NCBI GenBank assembly: GCA_025529335.1
Contig: JAMYHX010000278.1
Coordinates: 1-55,675 of the forward strand
DNA length: 55,675 nt
DNA from: Rhizopus sp. PT2906
Taxonomy: Eukaryota; Mucoromycota; Mucoromycetes; Mucorales; Rhizopodaceae
Reading direction: 5' to 3'
A program made the position numbers and the translations under genes. The notes beneath the pieces were generated by a model. That model did no database searches, was not told the origin of the DNA, and saw nothing but the letters and a program-made list of their open reading frames with translations. Numbering within the stretch: position 1 is the stretch's first letter; each line of letters begins with the position of its first letter. This document shows, one piece after another, positions 21,298 to 33,600 of this stretch.

Positions 21298-21519
21298 AAT
21301 TAGCCTAATTTCTGGTGCATGTAGCGTTTCCATATGAGAATTATAAAAAAAATAACCAAAAAGTGGATATTGAGCTTCGGAACAGCTGTAGAAGATATAA
21401 TATATATGAAATCAAAAGAAGTTTTATATCAGCAGTAAATATATCAACTTTCATAGATTGTTAAGTAGCAATATGCATACTAACGTGATATTTCATCTCA
21501 TAGTCCTACGCATTCAATG

Positions 21520-22258
21520 ATTATGGATCCAAAGGATCTATTGTGGAGAAGCTGTTTTTCCGATGAAGATCTTAATGAAATAACTGCTCATAACAAGTGT
21601 CACAATAAACTTGAAAGGCCATTGCCAACACATATCGAAGAATTGCTATTAAAGCTAAACTAAAAAGTAAGTCTCGCATACCGTTTATTTCATTTGATTT
21701 TGCTTTGAAATTAATTAAATTCTCTATACAGAATTCATTTAGAAGCATCTATGACGAATTCGATGCTATCAAAGCCGACCCAGAGGAATACTGGGTAAAA
21801 CGAATCGTTTTAGAGTATGCTTGTCTGTTCGTTGACAGCGAGAAGACCTTGCCTTGAAGAATTGAGCAAGACTTGTTGGAAGACGTATACGGCTTTATAA
21901 AGAAAAGCTATAGGTTGAGTAACACAACCGTAGGAAGTTAAGACCTAATGTGATATTTTTTCACTTGCTTGAAACTCTCTAACTGACTTTTCGTTTGAAT
22001 AGAGATTCTTCAAGTATGTCTTCTGGTGAGAGTAAGAATCAGGATCGAACAATCGGTTCCATGAGCAAGGTTTGTCGCAGGCAGTCTTCCGAGAGGGCTG
22101 GATGTTTGGAGATAGGTTTAGAAGATAAAGGAGAGAATGGGACGAAAGAGATGAATGAGAAGATAATTAAAACACCTATCGTGATGAAAAATTTCGTGTA
22201 CTATTTGGTACAACAATACAAAGTTGCTGTATTTTTATTTTATGACAACATTTTATAA
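21520..22258 (+). pseudogene. Broken copy A of an uncharacterised multi-exon family
   Basis: Putative exons are 21520-21666, 21732-21929 and 22003-22258 with GT-AG introns. The protein begins MIMDPKDLLWRSCFSDEDL, continues FRSIYDEFDAIKADPEEYW, VKRIVLEYACLFVDSEKT, then DLLEDVYGFIKKSYRLSNT and a third exon with SSGESKNQDRTIGSMSKVC and GCLEIGLEDKGENGTKEMN. In-frame TAA (21661-21663) and TGA (21855-21857) break it, and it lacks the C-terminal part. The minus-strand remnant at 23944-24920 aligns with it exon by exon and shares the intron position before the FR(S/D)IYD segment. The family seems repeated and possibly transposon-linked; I cannot assign a function. Confidence 0.55.
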
Positions 22259-23943
22259 AATTAATGTCAATAATTAATAAAAATACAGTAAAGAAGTGCG
22301 AATTAAGAAAAGAAAGGAACAATAAGATAAAATAAATCGATAATTTGATATGAAAACACTGTATATATATAGGGATCGTATAATTATTTCTCCTCTTTAC
22401 ATCCAACTTGTAACCTGTCCACCTTTAGAGAAGCTGTGTGCCTCTTGTAACTGATGTCTTATTATTTATTCATTCATTTACAGCTTATTTCTTAAGAAAG
22501 ACGATATGGTCATCTTTAGATCTGTAGAGGGAATTTACTGCCTCTGCCAACTTATAAAACAACCTTAAGAAGGATACACTGCATTTCATTCAAAAGGAAT
22601 GTGATTACGATACAACTTCATATGAGGAATTGACACTAGTAAAAGTCGTTTATTTGTTTTAGGAAACCAAAACAAAATGTGTCTAGAGTATGAAGAGAGA
22701 ATTGATATCTTCCCTCGCAAGTACATATGCTGAGTAGGGTTACCGAGGCTTAGGAGCAGGATAAGGTCTTGGGAGAGCAGGCTTGTCGGGTCTAATAGGT
22801 GGTACCATGGCAATAAAGCTTGAAGAATAAAAAAGTGAGGAAAAACATATCTTGTTTATATATCATTTGAAATAAAGAGCTTCATAATATCAAACCAATA
22901 AACAAACAAACAACCTGTTTTCCTGGCAACATTCTTTTTAAAGTAACAAAGGAAAAAAAAAAGTTGTCATTAATAATAAACTGGTACGGATGCACTTTCT
23001 TATATTATAGCTAACGATGCTAAAGTTAACTATTCTACAACAAACTATGAATATGTGAGGTGAGAAATAAGATTGTATTGATCAAAATATATATAATGAC
23101 AACATTCATACATGTCTATTCAGTATTTTATATCCAGAAGGTAAAAAATAATACCGCTCACTAAATGGCTTAGATCAACAATGGGCACTAGATTGTGATA
23201 AGCTCCAGTAAAGGAAAAAGCCTGTATTCCAAACACAGTATGTACCCTTGCAAAGGTTCTGAATGCTACTATAAGCTGTCTTTTTGTTCACTGATCTCGT
23301 ACTTTATTATTTCGTACAAAACAATAGCTGCAGAATCATTATAGTGATTGACAGTCAACGAAATAGGCTATTGACTGTTCAATACAACTAATTGATTCAA
23401 TGATATTTCATTTGATAAGTTTCTTTTTGATCACAAAAGGAATCATTATATATTGTTTAGCCCAACTGTTAGACTCATACAGGCGTAGATAAGAATGATT
23501 GCAAAACAATAACACTGTTGCTCACGTCGATACGGAAGATTAACAACATTTGAAGTACTTTTTATTGTGTTGGTTTAAGATTTAATTCAAGTTGTAAACC
23601 AACTTTAAAACGGGAAAAAGAAGTTGAGGGATCTCACAAACCGATTCTTGTATATGTAATCGACTTGAACTAGAGAGAAGCAAGGCAGAACCATGCTTGA
23701 AGCTCATCTTTAATGCAGAAATACTAAATCCTGTCAAAAAGAGGTATTAGTGCTATAAGGTTATCCTGTTTTTTTCTTTCTTACCGCGGATGATTATGCC
23801 AACTGTTTTGACATTTGACTGATGGATGCAATTATTCTATGCATGTTTTTATGTTCACTAGAATAGTGCTTTCTTTGCCACTACATAAAGATAAAATAGT
23901 CAATTCGTCAATTACAACGTAGGTAATAATAAGATGCTTTTAC
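22259..23943. other. Gap of 1.7 kb without a supported gene
   Basis: AT-rich sequence with short frames only. On the minus strand at about 22733-22810 a small frame encodes a Pro-rich tail (MVPPIRPDKPALPRPYPAP) ending in TAA. It could be a terminal exon, but no upstream exon is visible. An imperfect inverted repeat (TTGACAGTCAA / TTGACTGTTCAA) lies near 23346-23385. Confidence 0.4.
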
Positions 23944-25030
23944 CCTTGAGCAGTAGTACCACTTAATCTACTGCTCTTCTTGATGAATCCATAAACGCCA
24001 TCAAGAAGATCCTGTTTAGTATTTGGCAAGTTCAATGCGTTATTGTCAATAAACAATAAAACATAATTCAACACGCTTTGCTTAACCAAAATTCTTCTGC
24101 GTTATTCACTGGATCAACTTGAATGGCATTAAATACATCATAGATATCTCTGAATGTTGTCTATATAAATAATAATATTAAAAAAAGATGATATAATGAA
24201 TAGATTCACCTTACTTTTCCATTTAATCTCCAGATCATATCTTGTAAATTGACAGGAAGGTCTTTGTTGGAATCTGAAAGAGAAGCATTTGCCTTCATTT
24301 CCAAAAGCTCCTCGTTGCTAAAATGATTTTTCCAAACAGAATCATTTATATCGAGAATAAAAGAATGAGCAGGACTATGGTATTTTATGTTAGATATCGA
24401 TAATGATCTTTAGAATCTGAACCACTTACTGCTCGTAAATAAAATCTTTGGTAGATTTAAAAATTATATCTTCTACGTTTCTTCCTGTCTTTAGTATCCA
24501 TTTTTTGGCGATTTTGTTGTAATTATCAGCAATAATGGTAAAATCAGCTGAACTCAACTTCCTTTGATATGATAAAGATGATGTGGGCGTGCAAGATGAT
24601 CCTTTTACGGAAGCAGAGATTACGGACAATGGCGAATCTGAAGTTGATGATTATGATGTTGGTGCTCTGATTTTGTTGTTAATCTGGTCATTCCATACAT
24701 CAATACTATCATCTCTTGCAACAAATAGGGATAAGTGATTGCAGGCTTTCTTGAATGCTTGCTTCCAACAACTTTTATATTCCTTTATGGGAGAACCGTC
24801 ATAGTTGGAAATTATTATTGAGCGCATATCAACGATAAACTGGTTCCATTTAGCAGGTGTTCCGTCTTTGGTTTGGGTTAGGAGATGTGAAGTTATTTCT
24901 AGATTCAGGAATAGGGAAAGCTGAATATTTAGTATTCAAAGTATCATTATCTTGTACATTCTTTTATATACCGTCTTTATATTTTTCATAATATCCCATT
25001 CTGATAGTAATAATAAGTCAATCACCAGCA
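23944..25030 (-). pseudogene. Broken copy B of the same uncharacterised family
   Basis: Putative minus-strand exons are 24920-24430, 24375-24215 and 24160-23944; a short first exon may lie near 24990-24970. Exon 1 reads TKDGTPAKWNQFIVDMRS, CWKQAFKKACNHLSLFVARD, an in-frame TAA at 24651-24653, then SPLSVISASVKGSSCTPTS and TIIADNYNKIAKKWILKTG. Exon 2 has NDSVWKNHFSNEELLEMKA. Exon 3 has FRDIYDVFNAIQVDP, EEFWLSK, a one-base frameshift near 24095, then VLNYVLLFIDNNALNLP and DLLDGVYGFIKKSSRLSGT. It aligns with copy A but retains a longer N-terminal region. The intron after WRLNGK matches the corresponding intron of copy A. It is nonfunctional as read. Confidence 0.55.
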
Positions 25031-25590
25031 AAGTAGATTCTTATTGAAAGAAAGAACTGAATATTATTAAAGTAAGATTTGAATGGGAGTTTTATAAGGG
25101 TGGCTTAATGTTGTCATCTGATACGACGAAGGAAATATACGCTTTATTATAAGATTATACTCATTGATTAAATAGAATTGGCATGTTTACTATCAATTAA
25201 TCAAAGACTGGAAAGCATAGAGTGTTGGCCTGATAAGTAGCCGCCAAGGTCACAAGTAGCAGCTGCTCTAGATTTATCTTGTAAAGACATTGTCCGTTTG
25301 GATCCCAAGACGGGCTAATCCAAGGACATCTGTACTGGTTTCGTATTATACATAATGCATCAGATTGCGAAAGTGCGTGGGCTCAATTTATCCAAAAATG
25401 TGTCTTTACAGAAGAAGCATTTTAGACAAGTTGCCATTGTACGTGCTGAAAAATATGAGATATGAATTGTCTCGTTTTCTTTATAAAGGCTCTGCGAGAC
25501 TCTAGGGCGGTCATTACGCTGTCTTTTCCCCGTCTGTATTATGCTTACACAATGAATAATATGAAGACGGTGCCTGCTCTGATTAGAAAG
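25031..25590. other. Gap between family copy B and MULE remnant
   Basis: Only a spurious minus-strand frame at 25360-25602 and no splice-supported coding. I see nothing else. Confidence 0.35.
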
Positions 25591-25591
25591 T

Positions 25592-25960
25592 ATAACAACC
25601 AATAAACATCCATCTCGACAACATCAAAAAGGAAGCCAAGTGCCTCTTTAGGGGCAAAAAACAAAAGAAAAAAAAAGGAATGATATTAAAAGCAAAAATT
25701 GAAAGATAAGAGTAAATCGAGTGAGCGCGCAAATGATCGACCACCAAATATGATCGAGTGTCTGTGCATGTCCTGTGCTGAAGATATTACAGTGAATAAG
25801 AAGAGATGCCCATGTAAGCATATGTCATCTATGTACTTACTGGCGTATCTTGAACACAATACAGCACAAAAAATATATTATGAAAAAACAAATTAGTAAT
25901 GTCGCTGAACGAATTAATAATGCAGTAATCAAAGGTGCCCGAAGGGTACGTAAGCGATTG
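25592..25960 (+). mobile_element. MULE-type SWIM zinc-finger remnant (copy upstream of OYE-2)
   Basis: The frame at 25699-25896 includes ERANDRPPNMIECLCMSC and RCPCKHMSSMYLLAYLEHN. Cys-x-Cys followed by Cys-x-Cys-Lys-His is the SWIM-type pattern seen at the C-terminal side of Mutator-like (MULE) transposases. A second frame from 25850 on (NVAERINNAVIKGARRVRK) probably continues it after a frameshift. No catalytic transposase domain is present. The 5' half is homologous to 17140-17345, so the SWIM remnant and the OYE gene were duplicated together or share an insertion history. Confidence 0.45.
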
Positions 25961-26062
25961 GCTCAAAAAGGAAAGGATGGGCACACCTTCCTTTTTTGGT
26001 ACTTAGCTTCCTCTGTAAGCCTAAATTTTTCTTCCGTGCTGAATAATACACAACAAATGACA

Positions 26063-26069
26063 TATAAAA
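26063..26069 (+). promoter_or_regulatory. TATA box of OYE-2
   Basis: TATAAAA stands 68 bp before the ATG, in the block shared with OYE-1 (ACATATAAAAGGGTCC). Confidence 0.6.
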
Positions 26070-26130
26070 GGGTCCAATTTTTCTTTTTTAGTTTCATTTT
26101 ATCATTAAACACACTCAATTCATCTCCACA

Positions 26131-27231
26131 ATGACTATTCAATCTCTCTTCAGTCCAATCAAGATCGGAAGACATGTACTTCAACACCGTGTTGTCTTGG
26201 CTCCCTTAACTCGTACAAGAGCTACTCTCGAAGCTGTCCCTAACGATCTCCTTGTTGAATATTACAAGCAAAGAGCAAGCAATGGCGGTCTCTTGATCAC
26301 AGAGGCTACCTTCATTGATCGTTTAGCAGGCGGATACATTCAAGCTCCTGGTATCTACAGCAAAGAACAAATCGAAGGTTGGAAAAAGGTGACAGATGCT
26401 GTTCACGAAAAGGGTGCTGTCATTTACTTACAACTATGGCACATTGGACGTGCTGGCTCTCACAAATTGAATCCCAATGGTGAACAGCCTGTTTCTGCCT
26501 CCGACATCCCTATTAAAGGCGTCAATTACTTTGCTGGCGGTGGTGAATACGACGTACCACACGCCTTGACTGTGCCTGAGATCAAAGAATGGGTTCAAAA
26601 GTATCGTCAAGCTGCCTTGAACGCAATTGAAGCTGGTTTTGATGGTGTTGAAATCCATGGTGCTAATGGCTACCTCATTGACCAATTCATCAACTCCAAC
26701 AGCAACAAGCGTACTGACGAATATGGTGGAAGTATCGAGAACCGTGCTCGCTTTGCTCTCGAAGTGGTTGATGCTGTCGCTGACGCTGTTGGTGATGACC
26801 GTACCGCCATCCGTTTCTCACCTGGTGGATCTTTCCAAGATATGGGAGATGACACCGTTGTCGAAACCTGGAGCTACTTGACCTCTCAACTTCAAAAGAA
26901 CCACCCTAACTTGGCCTATCTCCACTTTATCCAAGCTCGTGCCAACCTTCAAGGCGATGAAGATACACTCACTGAAGATACATTAGAACCTTATCGCAAG
27001 ATCTGGAAAGGCCCTTTTATCGCCTCTAGTGGTTACTCCACTGCTCCTGAAAAAGCTATCGATTATGCTCAAAAGAATGGAAGTCTGATCTCTTTTGGTC
27101 GTGCTTTCATTGCAAATCCTGATCTTCCTGAACGCCTTCGCAACAATTGGCCATTGAACAAATATGATAGATCCACCTTCTACACTCATGGTTCTGAAGG
27201 CTATATAGACTATCCTTTCTACAAGGCTTAA
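26131..27231 (+). CDS. Old yellow enzyme (FMN ene-reductase), copy 2
   Basis: A single exon encodes 366 aa, co-linear with OYE-1 without indels and keeping all catalytic positions (Thr27, Gln101, His176, Asn179, Tyr181, Arg229, Arg324). The 14 amino-acid differences cluster at residues 54-77 (for example A60T, S61F, F69Y, G72A, F76Y), at 111 (S to H), and at 271-300 and 354-355. Residues 112-270 are identical. Residue 111 and the 60-77 segment are near the barrel loops in family structures, so substrate preference could differ; that is inference. Upstream homology to OYE-1 includes the TATA box and 5' leader. It is followed by TRA1 in the same direction. Confidence 0.95.
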   Translation: MTIQSLFSPIKIGRHVLQHRVVLAPLTRTRATLEAVPNDLLVEYYKQRASNGGLLITEATFIDRLAGGYIQAPGIYSKEQIEGWKKVTDAVHEKGAVIYLQLWHIGRAGSHKLNPNGEQPVSASDIPIKGVNYFAGGGEYDVPHALTVPEIKEWVQKYRQAALNAIEAGFDGVEIHGANGYLIDQFINSNSNKRTDEYGGSIENRARFALEVVDAVADAVGDDRTAIRFSPGGSFQDMGDDTVVETWSYLTSQLQKNHPNLAYLHFIQARANLQGDEDTLTEDTLEPYRKIWKGPFIASSGYSTAPEKAIDYAQKNGSLISFGRAFIANPDLPERLRNNWPLNKYDRSTFYTHGSEGYIDYPFYKA

Positions 27232-27656
27232 TTTCTTTTACATATACATATATATTGCATTAGACTCCTTCATTCTGCTTTCGATCATTCCATGAATCTT
27301 GTAATAATAAAGATATCTTATACCGCTTTAAATTATATGGTCATGTCCTTGTCTTCTATGTCGTCTTTCAGGAAGTCTTTAGAGAACTTGTCCTGATAAG
27401 AAAAAGAGAGAATGACTGCCAAAGAATGGTCCGGAGGTCCGGTGAGCAGTTTCGTGTTCAACATTTTTTATTTTACTACCCAAGGACGACTTTTTTTTTC
27501 TTTTCTTCTTCCTTTTCCCCTCTTTTTTTTCTTCTTGACATTAACTTGTTCTATTGTACATAAACTTATTTAACCCTTTTTATTATACATAAAAGGAATC
27601 GTTACTCTTAGACTGTAAAATAGTCAGCTTCTATACTTGAATCACACACACTGCCA
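27232..27656. other. OYE-2 3' flank and TRA1 promoter
   Basis: About 425 bp. AATAATAAAGATA near 27303 matches the OYE-1 3' end. Strong pyrimidine tracts at 27490-27535 and TTATACATAAAAGG near 27580-27595 precede the TRA1 ATG at 27657. Confidence 0.5.
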
Positions 27657-30600
27657 ATGACTACTTTACAAATCTATGCTCACAGACTAAGCGATCCTGA
27701 TCTAGGTATTATTAGAATAAAAACAAGAAGATATATCAATGATTTATATATGTATTTCTGTGTTATTTATCTTATCTATAATAGCAATTGGCTTGAAAGT
27801 TACTATTGCGAACGAATTAAGAGATCAAGTAGAAGTATTTCAGACTTCAGAATATCCCAAGTTTTTATCAACACTTTTACCTCTTTTCCTCGACATTTTA
27901 CAAAATGAACAACCTGTATTTATAAGCAATGCACCAGAACAAGTAAATGCCTTGATTAGCTTCTTACATTGTCCTCACCTCTTTTGTAGAAATTGCGAAA
28001 TATCATTTTAGAAATTATATACCGATTACCACAGACAGAGGCACTGAAAGAATACGTCCCAGAATTATGCAGAACGTTAATGAAGATTTTACGCGTGGAA
28101 AATGAAGATAATGCAGTTGTTTGTGTAAAGATTATAATAGACTTGCATCGCTCGTTCCGTCAGGTACTTGAAGATCAAGTTCAGCCATTTTTAGACATTG
28201 TTCAAGAGATATTTCAAAATATGGAAACAACAGTAAAGGAAGCATTTGATAATCCTGACCAAGTATCAACTGTAATGCTTAAATACTATTCAGTATATAC
28301 ACATACTAACAACTGAGATTAGCCTTCTTCTATCGCATCACCAAGACCAATGTCACCTGCAGCCGATGTTCCCGATGCTCCGTCAAAAATATTACCAAAG
28401 AGTATGTTTAGTTTCAAGGTGCTGACTGAATGTCCAATCATTGTTGTATTACTCTTTCAGTCTTATAGACGGTCAGCTGCTGAAAATATTATGAAGTTTG
28501 TTCCATTGATATTTCAGGTATATCAGCCATACATCAAAATGGTTAATATATATAATAACGTGTTATTTAGACACTGTCTCTACAAGCAAAACCTCAAATG
28601 GAAGCCGCAGCAGCAGCAGCGGCCAAAGGCGAGCTTTTCATTGGTGTCAGTCCAGCTATCAAACAAAAGAGTCTATACAATGAATTTATCGTAGCTCAAG
28701 TGAAAACGATGTCATTTTTGGCTTACATACTAAGAAGCTATACAAACTTGCTGAGACCATATCATGATCAGATTCCAGAATTTGTCCTTCGTTTGCTAAG
28801 AGAATGTCCCCCGGAATCATCAGCTACAAGAAAGGAACTTTTAGTCGCCACACGTCATATTCTTTCAACTGATTTCAGAGCAGACTTTGTACCTAAAATC
28901 GATCTACTCTTAAATGAGAGCGTTTTGATCGGAACTGGTGTTACAGCGCATGATACACTTAGGTAAGATCGTATGAGCTGGAAAGGGAAAGAAGGTATTA
29001 AGTTTATGTATTAGACCACTTGCATACAGTATGCTTGCAGATTTAGTACATCATATCCGAGCAGAGCTATCACCAGTTCAAATATCTCGTACAATATACA
29101 TCTATTCGCGCAATTTGCATGATCCAACGTTAGCACCTAGCATACAGACAATGTGCGGCAAACTATTGCTAAATCTTATTGATTGTATCATGAGGATCGA
29201 GGATAAGAGTCAAGGAAGAGCACTTTTAATGCGAATCTTGGACGCATTTGCCAACAAATTTGAAGCATTGAATATTCAGTTTAGCACTTGCATCAAACAA
29301 TACAAGAAGAAAAAGCAAGTTCAAGATGACTCGACAGCATCTCTCATGGAAAGAGACGACCCTAATAATATGGACTTTGACTTTGACCGAGCAAGGTCTA
29401 TTCATACCGGCGTGTATATCCCAGAAGCTGCGCAGGATGGAATCAAAGATGGAAGATTCTTATTCAAAAACTTGGCCATTGGCTTAAAGCCCTTATTTAT
29501 TGGACTTCGACATTGTAATCCACCGCCACCAGCGGGCCAGGACGTGCCCGGTTATTCATCCTTTGCAAGAGACTTTTCATATGAAGAAATTCAGCTCTTT
29601 GTGCGATTGTTTAGAGAGGGACTAAAATGCTTTGAATATTACAATGTCGACAATTACGGAAATGACGGCTCTCTTCCTGATTATTCACCACCAGAAGAGG
29701 AAAAAACCAAGGACAATTGGACGATAGGGGCAATCGAGAGCTGCTTAAAACTTACAGTTCAACCAAATGGAGAAAAGGAAGTGTTGGACACATTCCCTAT
29801 CGTGTTTACGATACTAGAGCCTGCTGTCTTTCAGGAACTGTTTGCCTCTCAAATCGATTTCTTTTTTGAAAGGATGTTGATCAATCCTTCCTTGCTCCAT
29901 TTATCACAGTTTTTCTTAGTCAATGAAATTACAACACAAGGATTTGCTGGCATCCTTTTGAAGTTTTTGGTCGACAAAATACAAGAACTGGGCGAAGGAG
30001 ATCTCCATTACTCTGCAGTGATGCTTTATTTATTCAGATTGACATTTATGGCAGTGAATGTATTCCCGGATTCCAATGAAGCAATACTGCAACCTTACTT
30101 GGCAAACTTGGTCATGTCATGCTTCAAACTAGCAGCAAAGGCTAAAGAGCCTGCAAATTACTTTTTGCTATTAAGATCTCTTTTCAAGAGCATAGGTGGT
30201 GGTCGCTTCGAGCTACTCTATAAAGAAGTATCACCACTGCTTCAAGCCATTCTGGAGAATCTTAATGCGCTGATTTCTCTTGCACATAGAACTGAAATGC
30301 GCAATCTATTTGTAGAACTCTGTTTAGCTGTTCCCGTGCGACTTAGTACACTACTGCCTTATCTGCCTTTCTTGATGCGCCCACTTGTTACCGCTCTGCA
30401 AGCTGATCAGGATCTTGTCTCTCAAGGTTTACGAACAATGGAATTATGTAATGATAATCTAAATCCCGAGTTCTTGGATCATATTATGGCGCCTGTCATG
30501 ACAGAGCTCATGGACGCTCTATGGAAGCATCTGAAGCCACTTCCTTATAACCAGCAGCACAGTCATGCAGCAATGAGAATCCTTGGCAAACTGGGTGGAC

Positions 30601-33600
30601 GTAATCGGCGAATGTTGAAGAGTCCTCCTAAATTAGGATTCAATGCACGCATCGAAAGTGGTGTTACAGTCGAGGTTATGTTTGAACATGATTTAACACC
30701 TCATACACTACCTTTGGATAAATGTTTGGAAGTAGCTATCAATTCGCTTAGATCACATGATATAGAGATGGCTTACAGAAAGCATGCTTACAATTTTCTA
30801 AAGACACAGCTTATCTTAATGCTGGAACTTGCAGAAGGTCCAGACACTTTGGTCAACTCACTATATCGAAGAGTAAAAGAGCAATTTATTGAAAGATCGG
30901 ATGAAGATACTGCATCGTCATCACAAACAACTATCTCTGGAATACCTGCCTCAACTTCAGCGGGTCAGTCTGCTGCTGATCCTCGAAGAACCTCTGTTGA
31001 TGAAGGCAACTCTGTGGTTGGCAATACTTTAGCTGTCAATGGCATGACGCCAAAGCGCCTTGCCGGTAACGGATACACTAAATACTTTTCCAAACGGACT
31101 GCACAAGAAGAGGCTCTTCGGCCTATATTGGTATCGATTATGAGAGCGTCTACTATTGAAGAATTATCTGATGACGCGTGGTCGTTCTTCCTCAACATTT
31201 GCCGTCACTTCATTCTATTGCATATTGGTGAAGCAATTGAAGCCAGAGAAAACGGACGAAAGCCATTAGCTAATATGATGGATGAAAGATTATCTGCTCA
31301 GCATCTTAATACCACTATTCTTGTAGAAGCTATTGTTGAAGCGATATCTGCATCAGAAATACAGCTTCGCAGACGTGGAGAAGAGGCTCTTCAAGCATGT
31401 TTTGATGTTGCTGCTACTGTACTTAATTCAAAGGTGGATCAATTACCTATCTTTCGCGTATTTGCTTCCCATTTTTGCTCGTCTTGTTACAAGCCAGAGT
31501 GGTATAGAAAACGTGGTGGATGTCTTGGTATCTCATACATGACATCTCAGCTTGATTTGGGTACAAAATGGATGCGTGAACATGAACTTGATTTTATTCG
31601 ATCGCTTTTGTTTGTGCTGAAAGATGCTGCACCGGAGATGGCAAATATCAATACAGAAGAAGCAACACAGACACTGTCTCATGTTCTTAAAGTTTGCAAC
31701 GGACCGGAAGATGGCGAATCTGCAGAAGCACAGCAAAAATTCCAGAATTTGATTGCTCTTTTACTTAGTGAACTATCAAACTCGAACAGTGTTGTGCGCG
31801 AGACAATCCAATCATCGCTCCAGCTTCTTGCCGATTTAACTGGAAATGAAGTTACCGAACTATTAGCGCCTGTTCGTGAACGACTAGTTGCTCCTATTTT
31901 TGCAAAGCCTTTGCGAGCATTACCCTTTGCTATGCAAATCGGGCACATTGACGCAATTACATACTGCTTAACCCTGCGTCCACCATTCCTTGAATTCAAT
32001 GACGAGTTAACGAGATTGCTACAGGAAGCACTAGCACTAGCTGATGCTGAAGACCAGGCCCTTGCAAGCCGAAGTGCACAATACAAGAACACAGCGTCTT
32101 TGGAGAACTTGCGTATTGTCTGTATCAAGCTTTTATCTGCCGCACTTGCTTGCTCTGATTTTTCAAGTCAAAGACAAGCTCATACAAGAGCACGCATTAT
32201 TCAAGTATTTTTCAAGTCTTTATATTCCAAATCTGTGGAAGTTGTCGAAACCGCTCATCGAGGCTTACAACAGGTTTTATCTCAGCATACAAAGCTTCCA
32301 CAGGAGTTATTACGACAAGGTCTTAGACCAATTCTTACAACCTTATCAAATCACAAGACTTTAAGCGTTGCTGGATTAGAAGGATTAGCTCGCTTACTAG
32401 AGCTGTTGACAAATTATTTCAAAGTAGAGATTGGAAAAAAATTGCTTGATCATCTAAAGCAGTGGGCAGAGCCAAAGGTGCTTCAGGAGGCAATAGGAAA
32501 ACCTGTTCATGAAAACCATGAAATCAAGATTATTGTGGCAATCTTGAACATATTTCACCTCTTACCAGCAGCTGCTTACATCTTCCTTGATGAACTGGTT
32601 ACTGTAGTGCTTGAAATGGAAGGACATATACGAAGATCAGTTTCTAGTCCGTTCCGACCCAACTTGGTCAAATATCTAAATCGTTACCCAGTTGAAACGG
32701 TCAACTATTTCTTTGAAAAGCTAGATGACGTTCGCTACTTTCAGCTGTTTGTTGATATACTCAATACTGAATCTGCTTCAAGGCTCCGGGACGAAGTTGC
32801 TAACAAAACCTCCGAACTAGTTAGCAAAACGTTCAAGCATGAATCAAATAGTAATGGCACGCTTCCTTACAATGGCGTTGTTATAGTTCAATCGTTGTTT
32901 AACTATGATTCGAACTACCTTACTGAACATGATGAAGTCCTTACTTGCATACGCGAATTCTGGCATTCTCAAGAAAAGATTTTATTGGAACAGCAGCACA
33001 AGGAAGAGGATAAGGAAATCATAGCTATTGCTCGACGATTACTGACCATGTCAAAGATATTCGTCAGCTATTTAAGGCAGGATCTGAATAATATCGATCT
33101 TATTTTTGATCTGGTTGGCCTTTATGCTCAAAAGGCTGTATTGGAGCTCTCATTTTTGCAAAAGTTCTTTTTGGAAGATGTTGCATTAAAAGCGTCACCT
33201 GCTATTAAAAGGGGCCTCTTGGAGAAATTCCTTCAGAAGTTTACAGACAGAAGCGTGTCCTCATATTTAAAAATTATGCTAATTCGCCAAGTTATCAACC
33301 CTGCGATACTTGCTACATTCGCTGTAAAGAATGACGACTACATGCAAATATTTGATTCTGCCATAATGGAACAATTAGACCGAAAGGTTTGGGCTAACTT
33401 GACAATGGAAACTGATGACGACAATCAGTACATCGAAGACTCCCTTTGTATCGAATTGCTACAATTAACTGCTACAATGGTTCAATATGCCCCTCAGTTG
33501 CTTGCAGATAGACGAAAGGAAGTCATTAAGTTTGGCTGGAACTTTTTGCGTTTGGAGGATGCCACAATCAAACAGGCTGCCTATGTGTTGATCTCTCACT

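Noticed and set aside
22733..22810. Short Pro-rich minus-strand frame
   Set aside because: It could be a terminal exon, but no preceding exon or promoter is visible, and 26 codons are too few to support a gene.
23346..23385. Imperfect inverted repeat in the long gap
   Set aside because: Short arms in AT-rich sequence with no second copy; expected by chance.
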